From NCBI GenBank assembly GCA_028023455.1, contig JAQFVV010012546.1, forward strand, positions 17,501 to 81,500: DNA of 64,000 nt. Direction: 5' to 3'. This stretch comes from Epiperipatus broadwayi (Eukaryota > Onychophora > Udeonychophora > Euonychophora > Peripatidae). The notes under the pieces are model-generated. The model saw only the letters and a list, made by a program, of their open reading frames with translations, was not told the DNA's origin and made no database searches. Below are positions 1 to 12,560 of this stretch, piece after piece. Position 1 is the stretch's first letter. Each line of letters begins with the position of its first letter. The translations under genes and the position numbers were made by a program.

Positions 1-844
1 CCTGCAATATCGCCTCGAACATATCTTCATCACCATGCAATCGTCGCCACATAAATTCATCCAAGTAAGAATCAAGATGCTGTCTAGCAGTCCCACTGTC
101 TTGTTTATTGCGACATTTCCAAAGCCCCCAAAGTCTTTCTACATGTTGAGTGTGGGCCCCAGTAGTAGGATCAACAAAATTGTAGGAATGATTGACTTTG
201 AAGTGTTGGAAACCTGCAGCAGTCAATACATCCATTTTGTAGACCTTCCAACAGTCAGTATATATGATGGTTCCTGGGGCTATATGTTCTTTAATCAGAT
301 CTAGAAGAACAGACACTGTTCGATTTGGAATAGCAATGATGAAACACTCTTTCGTTTCTCTACATAAGCCGCCAAATAACCACTGTTGGCGAAGAATTCT
401 TCCCTGCTGATTTTTGCGTTTACTGAATAAAGTTTCGTTGACCTCTACAATTTTTCCTGGGCCTCCAATTTTGCAGGATGGATGAGAGAGCAGACTCTCT
501 TTACATGCTTCTCTTAAATATTGCTTCCATGCAACGACAGTATTCCTGTTCACATCCAAATCATTTTTACCCGATTTTATGGTCAATTGGTTTTTGCTCC
601 AATAATAAATGATTCGGATGGATGTTACAAACAACAATTTGCAACCTTCAAACCAAGTTCCTTTCCGAAGTGCCACTCGACATTGACATGTCTTAATGTT
701 GCACTTCCATTGTGCCCTTGCATTCACATAAAGTTTCATTTCATGGCCATTAAGACATACTCTTTGAGAAGGCAGAACATTTTTACTTTGGAGGAATTCC
801 ACTGCTTCAAGTTCTGTCTTTGGCAGATCCCAAACGTTCATCAT
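1..844 (-). CDS. ISXO2/IS1595-like (Merlin-type) transposase, C-terminus cut by window edge
   Basis: The minus strand is open from tandem ATGs at 844-839 to the window edge, about 281 codons with no stop. An N-terminal zinc ribbon is visible (residues about 30-56, cysteines in CLNGHE, WKCNIKTC and QC, then an RKGTWF stretch). A DDE domain of the IS1595/ISXO2 family follows (pfam DDE_Tnp_IS1595). Family landmarks include GGPGKIVEVNE, QWLFGGL, IYTDCW, VNHSYNFVDPTTGAHT and HVERLW. The second aspartate (TDCW) and the terminal glutamate (VERLW) are present. The first catalytic position, normally aspartate in a V-x-I-D-E context, is asparagine (VEVNE), so cutting activity is doubtful. The protein is near family length, and the last visible residues (RRLHGDEDMFEAILQ) match the usual end, so little is missing. 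It is either a transposon copy losing function or a domesticated protein. I saw no terminal inverted repeat that clearly belongs to it. Confidence 0.88.
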   Translation of the reverse strand, partial: MMNVWDLPKTELEAVEFLQSKNVLPSQRVCLNGHEMKLYVNARAQWKCNIKTCQCRVALRKGTWFEGCKLLFVTSIRIIYYWSKNQLTIKSGKNDLDVNRNTVVAWKQYLREACKESLLSHPSCKIGGPGKIVEVNETLFSKRKNQQGRILRQQWLFGGLCRETKECFIIAIPNRTVSVLLDLIKEHIAPGTIIYTDCWKVYKMDVLTAAGFQHFKVNHSYNFVDPTTGAHTQHVERLWGLWKCRNKQDSGTARQHLDSYLDEFMWRRLHGDEDMFEAILQ

Positions 845-947
845 TTTCAATAAAATAATTGAATATCGCAGAAAGAAAAAAAAGCACGTAAATTTCAGAT
901 GCTGATATTTCAACATGAGACTTTGAAATAGTGCCTCAAACTTTGCT

Positions 948-2212
948 GCATATTTAATGTTGTATTCTGCTGCATGGAAAAAAATAATCCTGTGTCAAAA
1001 AATAAAAATTATCCGAATAACTTTTATTTCTAGCAGTCCAAAATAATTAAAACGTCATAATAGAACTAAGCAGGTATTTCAAAACTCTACTTTAGCTACA
1101 TTTTAAGTAAATTTGTTAGCTTTGGAAATGATATTTTTGATGTAAAATCTCTATTATGTCATATTTCATTTCACAGTTTGTTCTTTCAAAATTAAAGTGC
1201 ATACTATAAAAGAAGGATGACCGGAAATTATTTTTGGGTATCATGACTTAACCTTTTAACCGCTAATTTTATCATTGGTTGTATCAGATAAAAATCAAAT
1301 CTTTTAATTGGCCAACTCACAAACTGAAGACAAAGCCTATTGTTAAAACATATTCACCTATAATATTAAATTCAACTCAGATACGTTTATAAAAAGTATA
1401 TAATTAATTTTTCAGGTTATGAAGAAAACGAAAGTTCTTTCAAAAATAAATTGCTATTTATTTATTCTAAAATATTCAATATCGGCAACATAAAAGTTAT
1501 AATGTAAACAAAAAGATCGACTTTTACGTTATAGAAAAGTAAATATTTCTTTTTACTACATCTTCAATATGTTTACTTAAATCTTCAATATTTTTCGAAA
1601 ATAATTTTGTTTTTTTATTATTCTCTCTGAAAATAATTTTAATTTCTCAAAATATTCTTTTATAATAATTAAATCGTATTCGAAATGAAAATCTCAGCGT
1701 TTTTCTTTATTTTCTTTGATCAGGCAGTTTCTTTGTTCTTTCCAGCCAATCAGAATGTCTTTTTCGGCTGAGAGCATGCTAAGAACCAATCACAAATAAT
1801 GTTCCTTCTTTGTTTAGGTTTAAATGCGTTTTTTTTCTATTTTTTACTTCTAAAATAAATCGGAAGATGTCACCATCGTACAGAACTTTTAAAAACGAAT
1901 TCAATACGTGTTTAACGAATATTTTCGTATAAAAACTGGCTGAGTTAGAGTGATTTCAGATGTCGACGAGGAGCTTCGTAAGAAACAGTCTTTTGGTTAA
2001 TAGATATTTTACATCAAAAATATAATTTCCAAAGCCAACAAATTTAACTAAAACATAAGTGAACTAGACTTTTGAAATACCAGCTTTGTTCTATTTTGAC
2101 GTGTTAATTATTTTGTAGTGCTAGAAATACAAGTTTTTGGGATGATGTTTATTTTTTGACAAACTTAACTAGGATTATTTTTTGATGGAGAAGAATACAA
2201 CATTAGATATGC
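948..2212. repeat. Inverted-repeat pair, about 200-bp arms, 857-bp spacer
   Basis: The stretch 948-1148 is found again in reverse complement at 2006-2212 with small indels. Shared landmarks are GCATATTTAATGTTGTATTC against GAATACAACATTAGATATGC at the outer ends, and GATGTAAAAT against ATTTTACATC at the inner ends. The layout is that of a non-autonomous DNA element or foldback element. It starts about 100 bp upstream of the transposase start, so the two may belong to one composite element, but I cannot show that. No clear target-site duplication was seen. Confidence 0.75.
1746..1935 (+). promoter_or_regulatory. Promoter-like block: two CCAAT boxes and a TATA box
   Basis: Inside the inverted-repeat spacer there are two CCAAT motifs (1746-1750 in GCCAATCAG, 1786-1790 in ACCAATCAC), followed by TATAAAAA at 1928-1935. 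Order and orientation match a polymerase II core promoter reading rightward, with a start expected near 1960. Histone promoters can look like this, but no histone reading frame follows: the first ATG (about 1961) opens only about 21 codons. It may be a captured promoter or chance in AT-rich DNA. Confidence 0.35.
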
Positions 2213-2329
2213 GCAAATTTTAACTCAAAACTTTTTTTTCCCGCTAATTTCTGCCATATTTGCTTTTAGTATTAGTGTTAAAATCTGTTCTGAAAGACTT
2301 TGGTAATTATGTTTTGTATTCCTTTTTTA

Positions 2330-3730
2330 CATTGATTATTATTTAAATATTATTGATCAATTTACATATGTCATAATTTGAAAGCCAGATAACAATTAAT
2401 TGCTTTAAAGATAAATAATTTGATGTTGAAAGACTTTTCTTTTAAAAGTATTTACAGTATTTTTTGCTGTCAAGTAAAGGGGGGGGGGGGAAGAGAAGAT
2501 TTCATGTTTGTAATTACACATCTCTCATTAAAAAAATGTAGATGACAGTGCAACTTTGTTTAAATAAAAACATAATTGAAAATAATATGAATATAGTGGA
2601 CAATTGTTTATTATTTTTAAAATGAATTGGGATATTATATATGTGTGCATAACTTGATTTAAATAATTGCTAGTGTTTGTAGATACCTTCTGTTAAATAA
2701 TTTTTTTAATCTTCTGGAATCATCATTGCTAAAAGTGTTAAGAAATTTACCAGCAAAGCTACATTTTGCAGAACATCATGATCGAGTCATCATTGTGCAA
2801 ATGGCTCTGAACCGAATTTGGAACAAGGTAATTTTTCCCACGTTCTTTTTTAAACTTTCTTACTATGTACTGTATTAATCTGTGTTGAGGAGTTATATCT
2901 ATTACTTAAATAATGCACAGCACATGTGCAAATAGTGTTTGATTTTTTAAATATTCATAAGATTTAGTACATTTTATAAAAGTTAGTCCGTTGTTGCCAT
3001 ATTTAATCACTTACTACGTATTAATCTGTGTTATGAGTTCTTAGTTTTAGAAAAGTCACTAAATGGGGGAAGGGGATAGTCATTTTGAAACTACAATCTG
3101 TGATTTAATCTATATAACAGTGAAAAACAATTTCTTGAACAAAAAAAAATGCAACAAGGTAATTTTTCCATCTTCTCTTTTAAACTTACTATAATTCTAT
3201 TTAATTACTTACTACGTATTAATCTATGATATGAATTCTTATTAGGTCTGTAACTTAAATAATCTTAAAATATTGATACTATTTATTATGTTTTGATTAG
3301 TGGAGAGGGGTCGGTAATGATTGCTTTTTGATTATTTAAATATTACTGCTCCATTTACATATGCAGTAATTTGAAAGCCAGAGAACAATTAATTGCTTTT
3401 CAATATCAATTTAGATGCATATTTATGTTTAAGGTAAATAATTTGATCCCCGCTATTTTTGGCCGCCATGCTTCCTTCTGAATGTCCAGATTGTAGGGGG
3501 GGGGGACTGTTGATCCTATTTTTTTATAGTTTGCATTTTATAGCATTTTCTGCTTATTTTTTTTATTAGTTACTATGTGTTAATCTGTGTTATGTTTTGA
3601 CCAGTTGGGGGAATTGCTTTTTAATATGAATTTAGATAAATATTTATGTTGAAGGTAAATGATTTGATTTTTTTCATATTTTCCCGCTTTTTTTGGCCAC
3701 CATGTTTTGTGAATTGTCAGATTGTAGAGG
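2330..3730. repeat. Degenerate large-period duplications
   Basis: Several blocks recur in direct orientation. TTGAAAGCCAGA-AACAATTAATTGC is near 2377 and 3370. AAGGTAATTTTTCC followed by a TTAAACTT block is near 2825 and 3157. The TACTACGTATTAATCT block is near 3013 and 3212. A GGCCGCCATG/GGCCACCATG block with a following poly-G run is near 3460 and 3695. This reads as an old, diverged duplication series leading into the tidy array that follows. No coding potential was seen. Confidence 0.6.
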
Positions 3731-4740
3731 AAGGTATATCTCTTGATAGAATCTTCATGGTTTTTTGGTTTTATTATTTGAATTTTTTAGCATTTTCTTG
3801 CATTTTTTTTTAATTTGTTGTTTTCGATTTATTTGCTGTACATATATTGTCTGAGGCATTTTTATTTGTTGATTTAAGGGAAGACATTTTGAATTTGGGG
3901 GGGGGTATAGCTCGTAATGGAATTTTCATGATTTTTTGTTTTTATTATTTGAATTTTTTAGCATTTTCTTGCATTTTTTTTTAATTTGTAGTTTTCGATT
4001 TATTTGCTGTACATATATTGCCTTAGGCATTTTTATTTGTCGATTTTGAGGTGTTTTTTTGATTTTGGGGGGGGGGGTATAGCTCGTAATGGAATTTTCA
4101 AAATTTTTTGTTTTTATTATTTGAATTTTTTAGCATTTTCTTTCATTTTTTTTTAATTTGTAGTTTTCGCTTTATTTGCTGTACATATATTGTCTGAGGC
4201 ATTTTTATTTGTTGATTTAAGGGAAGACATTTTGAATTTGGGGGGGGTATAGCTCGTAATGGAATTTTCATGATTTTTTGTTTTTATTATTTGAATTTTT
4301 TAGCATTTTCTTGCATTTTTTTTTAATTTGTAGTTTTCGATTTATTTGCTGTACATATATTGCCTTAGGCATTTTTATTTGTCGATTTTGAGGTGTTTTT
4401 TTGATTTTGGGGGGGGTATAGCTCGTAATGGAATTTTCAAAATTTTTTGTTTTTATTATTTGAATTTTTTAGCATTTTCTTTCATTTTTTTTTAATTTGT
4501 AGTTTTCGCTTTATTTGCTGTATATACATTGCCTTAGGCATTTTTATTTGTCGATTTTGAGGCGTTTTTTTTATTTTGGGGGGGGGGGTATAGCTCGTAA
4601 TGGAATTTTCATGATTCTTTGTTTTTATTATTTGAATTTTTTAGCATTTTCTTTCATTTTTTTTTAATTTGTAGTTTTCACTTTATTTGCTGTACATATA
4701 TTGCCTTAGGCATTTTTATTTGTCGATTTTGAGGCATTTT
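3731..4740. repeat. 170-bp tandem array, six units, with dimeric higher-order pattern
   Basis: The phrase TATAGCTCGTAATGGAATTTTCA starts at about 3906, 4078, 4248, 4417 and 4589, a period of 169-172 bp, with a diverged first unit from 3731. Each unit has a poly-G run of 7-10 G, a TTTTATTATTTGAATTTTTTAG block and a GCTGTACATATATTG block. Units 1 and 3 share TTGATTTAAGGGAAGACATT, while units 2 and 4 share TCGATTTTGAGGTGTTTTT. That alternation implies a two-unit (about 340-bp) duplication. The array stops at a unique sequence near 4741. Confidence 0.85.
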
Positions 4741-5689
4741 GTAAAAAAATTTATCACTTGCCATTTTCAGGCCGGTTGTTGATGATGTCGCCGTGCCCTC
4801 TGATGGCGGCAGTATGGTCTGCAAACCACGACCATACTTACATATAAAATAATTGCAATAAATATTCAAAAAATGTAAACTTTTAAAATGTACTTTGTTA
4901 TATATAACAGAAATAAATAATCTTTTACATTTTTAAAATAAAAAATTAAGATTTTATAAACTGAAAATAATCTTTCTAAAGATAATGTATAATATTTGTT
5001 TTGATTGTGATTTCATTTTTTAATATAGAAACAGAAAACCATTAACACAGCATAAGACAGAAAGTGGCACTAGTTTACATCACATCAAAGATAAAAATAA
5101 AGTGGTTAACAGGTTTCTCTGGGCATAATTGCTGAGAGTTTCTTGACTTTGTTTAAGGAGAAGCTACAATACATCACTTCACATCGAGTCTGATTTCTTA
5201 CCAGTTTACAAACTAATGCTAGCCGTAATGATTAAAATATGTATGAAAAACATAAAATTAAATACTGTAGTAATAGAAAAAGTAAAAAAAAATTGTCTTC
5301 TATTTTTTTTTTCAAATATTTGAAATTTGTTATTAGTCATACTTTAAATTGCTTGTTTTTTTAATGCGAATTTTAAAGTAATTCTTCCTTGTTGCTTTGC
5401 TTTTATGCAAATTCTGAAAATTACTGCACTTATACCCCATTTTTCAAGGTAAATCAAGTCTATTTTTGTGCGATTTTTTTTAATGTGGGTTTTTTGTGGA
5501 ACCTATCTACTACATAAAATGAGACCCAGGTGTATATATAGTTTGGCAAACTTTTTTTGTTTTTTTTTTCATATTCTAAAAGATTTTGGAATTTTAAAAA
5601 TGTCTATGAATCAATTATTTCATTCAAGAAAAAGTTTCTTGTTATTTTTTAAAATATAAAGATATTAAATATTGTTTTCAATATAAAAA
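4741..5689. other. Anonymous AT-rich DNA
   Basis: I see no gene or structured repeat here. There is one slightly GC-richer patch near 4765-4835, next to the end of the 170-bp array. Short ORFs have no recognisable motif. Confidence 0.5.
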
Positions 5690-5793
5690 TTATTTTAACA
5701 TATCAGCCTCAATATATATATATATATATCACTATCACAGGTTATTTTAACATATCAGCCTCAATATATATATATATATATCACTATCACAGG
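5690..5793. repeat. 52-bp tandem duplication containing (TA)n
   Basis: Two near-identical 52-bp copies at 5690-5741 and 5742-5793 each hold CATATCAGCCTCAA, a short (TA)n tract and CACTATCACAGG. The near identity points to a recent duplication. Confidence 0.9.
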
Positions 5794-6810
5794 TTGCTCT
5801 TAATTATAGCATTTTTAAATAAATATATAGGTTGTAAAATGTCATTTTATTTTGATATCATTATATATAATATTACTAACCATCAGCTTTATATACATTT
5901 ATCATGCTTCTCTTCATATAGCTGATACAACACATGTATAATAAATTCTTCATCAAGCTAAAGTTCACTCTGGATAATCATCAGGAAAGGTATAGTCTGG
6001 TTAATTGTTGGCATTGATTAATTCCCTTCTGGCTAGGATTGGCAGACTTCAGGCAAGGTGTCTTGTATAATACATTTAAGCAGGCTAGTAATCACAAAAA
6101 CCGTGTTTGCTTCATGTGAATCAAAACTCCTTTGTAGTAAACAATAGGGCACCTTCTGGACTTCTCCCTTTTACCTTCCTTTAGATCTTCATGGTAGTTT
6201 TTTATTCTGATCTGGACTACTCTGCTAGTCAACTGCACTAGCCAACTACTTCTCAAAACAATTACAAGCCAAAACAAAGTAATCTCTTTATCAACTTTTT
6301 ATAATAGTGAAGTGACAAAAATATTAAATTAAAAACTGCTTTTTTCTTGATTAAAAATCAATTCTAATTTTTTCAAAAGCAACAAAAGTTTTTGAAAAAT
6401 AGATAATAGACATTTTTACAATTATCAGAAAACATGCTTATTTTTAATTTCAAAATCAGAATACAATATTAATATTTACTTACACCTTTTTAAACTGCTT
6501 AATTTATAATAAAATTTTATTTCAAATTCAAAATTATTTAATCTTTTACTTATTTCAGGGAAATGTAGAAAAATGTCTACCAAATTTTTTTCTGTGTTTA
6601 TTTCTACTTTTCATTTCAACTTTTTATATATTTATGCATACCCACTATGTTATTGTGTGATATGTAACAGAAGTGTTACTATATATATACAATGGAATGT
6701 CCCAAATCTTTTTAATACCAGTATTGTCATTAGTAAGGGATTTGGCATTCCATCATCATATTTTCTATGATATGATTGAAGAGTTGGAAAGTGGAATAGA
6801 TTGAAGCATG
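5794..6810. other. Anonymous AT-rich DNA
   Basis: No supported gene, RNA or repeat family was recognised. Small ORFs on either strand lack motifs. Confidence 0.5.
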
Positions 6811-6846
<36 letters not shown>

Positions 6847-6867
6847 CATGCTATATATATATAATAT

Positions 6868-6905
<38 letters not shown>

Positions 6906-6910
6906 ATACT
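6811..6910. repeat. (TA)n tracts with nested palindromes
   Basis: Two (TA)n runs are bounded by mirror-complementary flanks: GCATGTTATATA against TATAACATGC, and ATACAATATA against TATATTGTAT. The block can fold into two adjacent hairpins or a cruciform. Confidence 0.8.
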
Positions 6911-9185
6911 GCATTGTTTAATTTTATGCTAAACTTGATCTTAAATGTCTTAGGGGTTTATCAATAACATGAAGTATTCTGATGTCCCACTACTTGTTAT
7001 TACTAACAAATGTAACTATACCCTGATGTAAAATGGTAACCATATTTATTATTCATTGCATATAATTTTGGATAAATAAAAGCTAAATGTATGTTTTTAA
7101 AAAAATATTATATTATACTCTATTGATTGATAAGACCTAAGAATACCACTTCTTATTTTAGGATAATTTTGTCTTGAGATGTCACAATATATTTTTAAAC
7201 ATAGTTTTGACACTCTGCCTAATAGACTTTTCAAATTCATTTTTTCAATTTGTCACTTTAAAATATTTCCTGATTTGAGGATTTATGAGAATATATTATA
7301 TTAGATATTAGCATCACTGGTTAGAGGAAAATTATTTTTCAAGTGTGTGAATCTAGGTTGCATTTTATCCATTATTTCTACAGTTTTTTTATAAGACATA
7401 GAATAATATAAGGATTAACATAATTTTTATCAGGACAAATGTTATAAAATAAATAGGTAAGTATGTAACAATCTTATCCTACCTTCAATGATCTTTTGAT
7501 GTCCCTAAATATTTTTCCTATATTTATGATAATCATTTTTTACAAGAAACATTATATTGTAGTACAGTTCTTATGTGTTAGTGATAAGTATAAGATATAT
7601 AAAAATATTTTCATATTAATGTTAGCATTTAAGCCTGATTTTGATAACATTGATAAATATCCACCATACATTCATGTTATGTTCATAATCTTGAATACCC
7701 TATGACTGAATTAGCATTTTTACATGCACAGATTTATTTTTAAAAAAAATTGTATTTATGATAGTTGTAAAAATGAAAATTTTATATGGCTGTAGAAGAT
7801 TGTGAAATTTTAATCTTGGGGTTAAACATTTAGTCTTTTTTTTTAGATAAATCTAATCACAAATAACATCATTTAAATTTTCTTGTAAATGTAAATGTGG
7901 TTTTCTGAAACAAGTAGACAGGATTGAGTATTTGTTTCTTTCAATGTGCTCTAGCTTTTTTCCAATGGATATATTACTTGTTTTTAAAAAGTTGCTACTC
8001 AAATACAGCACTATGAAAAATTAATCATAATGAAAGATTCCAATGTTCAAAAAATCTTTTGTTTTTGAAGTGACATTTTTGTATTTTTTTAAAAAAAAAG
8101 CTATATATTATGTGATTTTTTCTCTAAATTGTTAGAATAGTAAATGTCATGAAAACAAATTATTTAAACATGATATGGATTGCCTTTCAGATGTATAATA
8201 ACAAATACAATAAATTCTTATCTTGAATTCATAACATCTTTTTATAGGAGTAAACTGATGTTACTGCACAATGTTTAAGACAATTTTACAATGTGACAAA
8301 GCATCTATAAGAATACAACATTAGTGCAAAATCAATAAAACTAATAATTAAAAAAATCAGCACAGTGATATCTACAATTAAATTGTCTTCTTGTTTTTTT
8401 CTTATTGAAACTATTGAAATGTTAAGATCTGTGGTCAAATTGATTTTTCTAATGCTAATGGATTTCTTCTTAGTGGACTAAACTGTATTAATTTTATATA
8501 AAAATATGATCAATATTATTAAATCATTAATGGGGGAAATTTAAATATGGCATTAAAAAATAAATAAATAAACAACCAATAATTGATAGAGACAAAATAT
8601 AATTTCACATTTATAATCGATATCAAAGAATGTACTTAAAACTCACATCAAAATCTTATGGTCAAAAATTGTTATTGACCAGAGTAATTAGTGGGCTATC
8701 TATAATTATAATCAGAACACAAGAAATTATTTAATGAAGATATATATCACTATTACTTTAAGTGTTTTCCAAATTATGTTTATTTTATATTTTATATAGA
8801 TGTATTGTAATAAAAATATCATAGTTGTCAAGTTAGAAAATATATTGCTTTAATAAATAAAAATAAAAAAACAAGTCAGGTTAATATGGAAGTTTTTTAA
8901 ATTTATTTAAAACTGCTTTTATTTAAATTGAAATAAAAGTAATGTAGACTGTGATATTAGCTACATATAACAAACAAATAAAGCAAGAAATACAACTTAT
9001 TTCTTTATTGGTTTTTAATTTGAATATTTATTTAAGCAACAATTAAATTAAAATAAATAATAAAAAAAATGATTTCGCATATTGCCTAAATCTTTAGAAA
9101 ACTAAAACTGAAGTAAAAAATAAAAGGTAATTCAAAAATAATAATGCTCATTAATCGCATAATCATACAATTCCCCAATAGACAT
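6911..9185. other. Anonymous AT-rich DNA
   Basis: There are 2.3 kb without a supported gene. Only short ORFs rich in Ile, Phe, Lys and Asn are present, as expected by chance at this base composition. Confidence 0.5.
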
Positions 9186-9715
<530 letters not shown>

Positions 9716-10064
9716 ATTTGCGTTTCTATCCTTTTTCAAATAAATACATTTATTTTTTTATTTATTCTTTCTAACTTCTTCCCTTTATTCAAAATTATAA
9801 ATAAATAAAGTTAACTTGTACATAGATAGGCAGAGATGTAAGAAGCTAAAAAAATGTAATATAGTATATTAGCAAGTAAATGTATTGATCGGCAGATAGG
9901 AAGAAAAAGCCTTTGGAATATTAATTAAAACTTTCATTAAAATGGAAATTTACACTAGTAATTTTTTTTTTTGTATAAAACTGATAAAAGGCTGATAGCT
10001 CTGTAAGTTCTAATAATTTCTCTTTATCATCCTTTTTTAATATTAATATTAATATTGCATTCTT

Positions 10065-11240
10065 CTAATTATCTAGTACATCTTCATTATTTAAACATTT
10101 GCCATATAAGTTTGCCAAAAAGAAATATTTCTTCACCTGCTTCTTTTATGATATCAATTATAATTTCATCATTACCTGGAGCTTTTCTCTTTTTTACAAA
10201 TTTAAATGCATGTCTAACTTATTTTTTTAAAATCCTGAGTAATTGAGATGTTGTAATAGATACTTTTTTGTTGTTCTTTATTGCTATACAATTATTGATA
10301 GACCTCCTCTATACATTTCATGATGTCATGTCTTTTTTTATTAATAATCCCATCTTTTTATTGCATAAATATGTTTCCTACCAATGACAAGATGTTGTTT
10401 TACACCCCTAAGACTTTTATTTTTTCCATAGCTTTACATACTAATTCACAAGAATAATTTCTTATATCGTTATGAACTCTTTCCGACACTATTTCACAAA
10501 ATTTGAGATATTCAATTTTTCTTTATGCATCATTTTACTATATTTTCATATTCTTCTTTTCTTCATAAATCGTTTTATCTCAGTAGAAATTTTACTGATC
10601 AATTGCTGTCTTTTTGTATGAGTGATCTTTTTCGCTGCTTATAAAAGTGTATCAGTTATCTCTCTATTGATTTATACAAGTCTGATTTATGTTCAAAATC
10701 TGTTTAATATTTTAAAATGATTTGCAAGTTTTAATTTAAATTCATTGGAATGGTTTTAAAAATTAGGAATATCAACTATGAATAATAATTATATTTGTCT
10801 CTCCACTTTTGCATTAACATGTATCTTATATCTCACTAATCAAAAATCGCTTATTCTGTTCAATTTATTGTGAACATTACAATCTTCCAATACATATTTT
10901 CTGTTATTCAAATTATAACCCAATTCTGTTGTATCTTTATTGAATGCTTCCATATCCATTTTGTTTAACTTTTTTCCCCAAAAAAAAAAAAATTCATAAT
11001 ATAATGTTTATGGCATCTCTTATTTCTGTCTCCATAACCAAATTTTCCCAAAGCAGATTCTTTATTTAATTATTTATTAATTCTAGCATGAAAGTCTCCC
11101 ATGACAATTTTTAAATATTTTGTCTGACATAAAGTCTTTTGCATATTCATATAAAAATCCTCTACTTTGTTATCACAATGGGAAATTGATGTAATCATTA
11201 ACCTGAATTATTTGTATTTTACATTTGCTATTAAGTTAAA
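10065..11240 (-). pseudogene. LINE relic: apurinic-type endonuclease through start of reverse transcriptase
   Basis: Translating the minus strand piecewise gives the order of a non-LTR retrotransposon ORF2. A stretch at about 11203-11100 reads ISHCDNKVEDFYMNMQKTL. It is followed by the endonuclease core VMGDFHARIN (about 11108-11079) and GKFGYGDRNKRCH (about 11055-11014). The linker at about 10480-10280 shows DIRNYSCELV and an E-x-x-x-LYSNKEQ block. The start of the RT appears as KKRKAPGNDEI with IIKEAGEEI (about 10200-10130). Many stops and frame changes separate the blocks, so it is dead. Gly-Asp-Phe and the KAPG signature are family hallmarks (endonuclease/exonuclease/phosphatase fold, then RT motif 0). 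The lineage resembles the endonuclease-RT type often annotated as craniofacial development protein 2-like, probably RTE/CR1-related, but I cannot place it precisely. Confidence 0.8.
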
Positions 11241-11430
11241 TAATTAATCTTGCCACTCTGTCTGATACTCTATCAATCTCAAAGAATTTCGATTAGAACA
11301 ATCTCGTAGTAAATGGGATATTCTTAGACTTTGTGAAATTGTAAGAAAAGGTGAAGAAAAAATTAATTTAAAGAGCAGGCATATATTGTACACCAAAGAC
11401 ACCCTTATTAGAAGTACAAGAGTAGTAGGC

Positions 11431-11683
<253 letters not shown>

Positions 11684-11970
11684 TGTAATCCAACATCAAA
11701 GGACTGTAATGATATTCCATTAATAATATTTTAAAAATAATAATTATTCCTAACCAAATTGACAATAATTCAGTCATACATGATTGGGTGCCCCCAAAAC
11801 TTGAATTTTTTTCTCTGATGGATAGTTGCTTTGTACATGCATGTGCTGCTTCATATCTCTTGCATAAATCCCCTTCATCAGTCTGCAACTAGCATAATAA
11901 AGGGATGTCATGGTGCCACAAACTAAATGTTTTGTTAAGTGTGTCTTGGCTTTCTTTGTGCATATTTGTG

Positions 11971-12560
11971 ATGGCTGAAAAGTTAGAGCAATGTGAAATT
12001 TTACTTTATATTAGAGAAAATGGCAGGAAAACTTGTTGTAATGCTTAACACAATTTACAAACAAGCCTTTCTGTGGAAAATACAAATTATAAAGTAGTTT
12101 AATGGAAGTCTTCAAATTTCCTACATCCCAAAAATGCTTAGTGAATGAAGATCAACATAATTATCACACAATTTATTTGTGCCAGTCAATCATTTTACAT
12201 ACATGTTTTGAAACATTTACTGACGTGGTAAAATGAAAATGTCTCAATTTGTGGCAAAGTGGGAAGTGCAAGCTTCTCTACAACCATGTACTAGTGCACA
12301 AAGTTTTGATGATAAAGCAATTTTTAGTCAACAATAGCATTGGTCAGCTTTTCCATCTATCATATTTATCTGATACATGTGACTTGTTTTATTACCTGGA
12401 ATTAAAAAATGCTTCAAGAGAAAAAGTTTTTCGGACTTGGAAATGGTAGAGGGGGGGAGACATTAAAAGGCATCACTTTGTAATAGTTTTAGGGCTGCTT
12501 TGGAAAGTGAAAAGCATATTTAAACTGGTTCATTGCATCAAATGTGCAGAACTTTAAAGA
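11971..12560 (+). pseudogene. mariner-family transposase relic
   Basis: Frames shift repeatedly, but the order of mariner/SETMAR-type landmarks is kept. MAEKLEQ opens at 11971. NQSFYIHVLKHL (about 12185-12220) matches the VNQxFYxxVLxRL block. WQSGKCKLLYNHVLVHKVL (about 12250-12310) corresponds to the W-x-HHDNAPAHxA region. KQFLVNNSIGQLFH and LKNAS follow, and near 12510-12550 comes AYLNWFIASNVQNF, matching the family's C-terminal RWxxCIAxxGxYF block. The second catalytic aspartate (HHDN) has become YNH. With several stops and frameshifts this copy cannot be active. I did not find clear terminal inverted repeats. Confidence 0.78.

Noticed and set aside
35-853. Plus-strand ORFs of 89 and 110 codons at the left edge
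   Set aside because: They lie antisense to the clear ISXO2/Merlin transposase frame on the minus strand and carry no motif; they are shadows.
1746-2000. Histone gene
   Set aside because: CCAAT/TATA order fits, but no histone reading frame and no 3' stem-loop follow; only about 21 codons open after the first ATG.
3731-4740. CRISPR array
   Set aside because: The repeat unit is about 170 bp with no unique spacers, in a eukaryotic setting.
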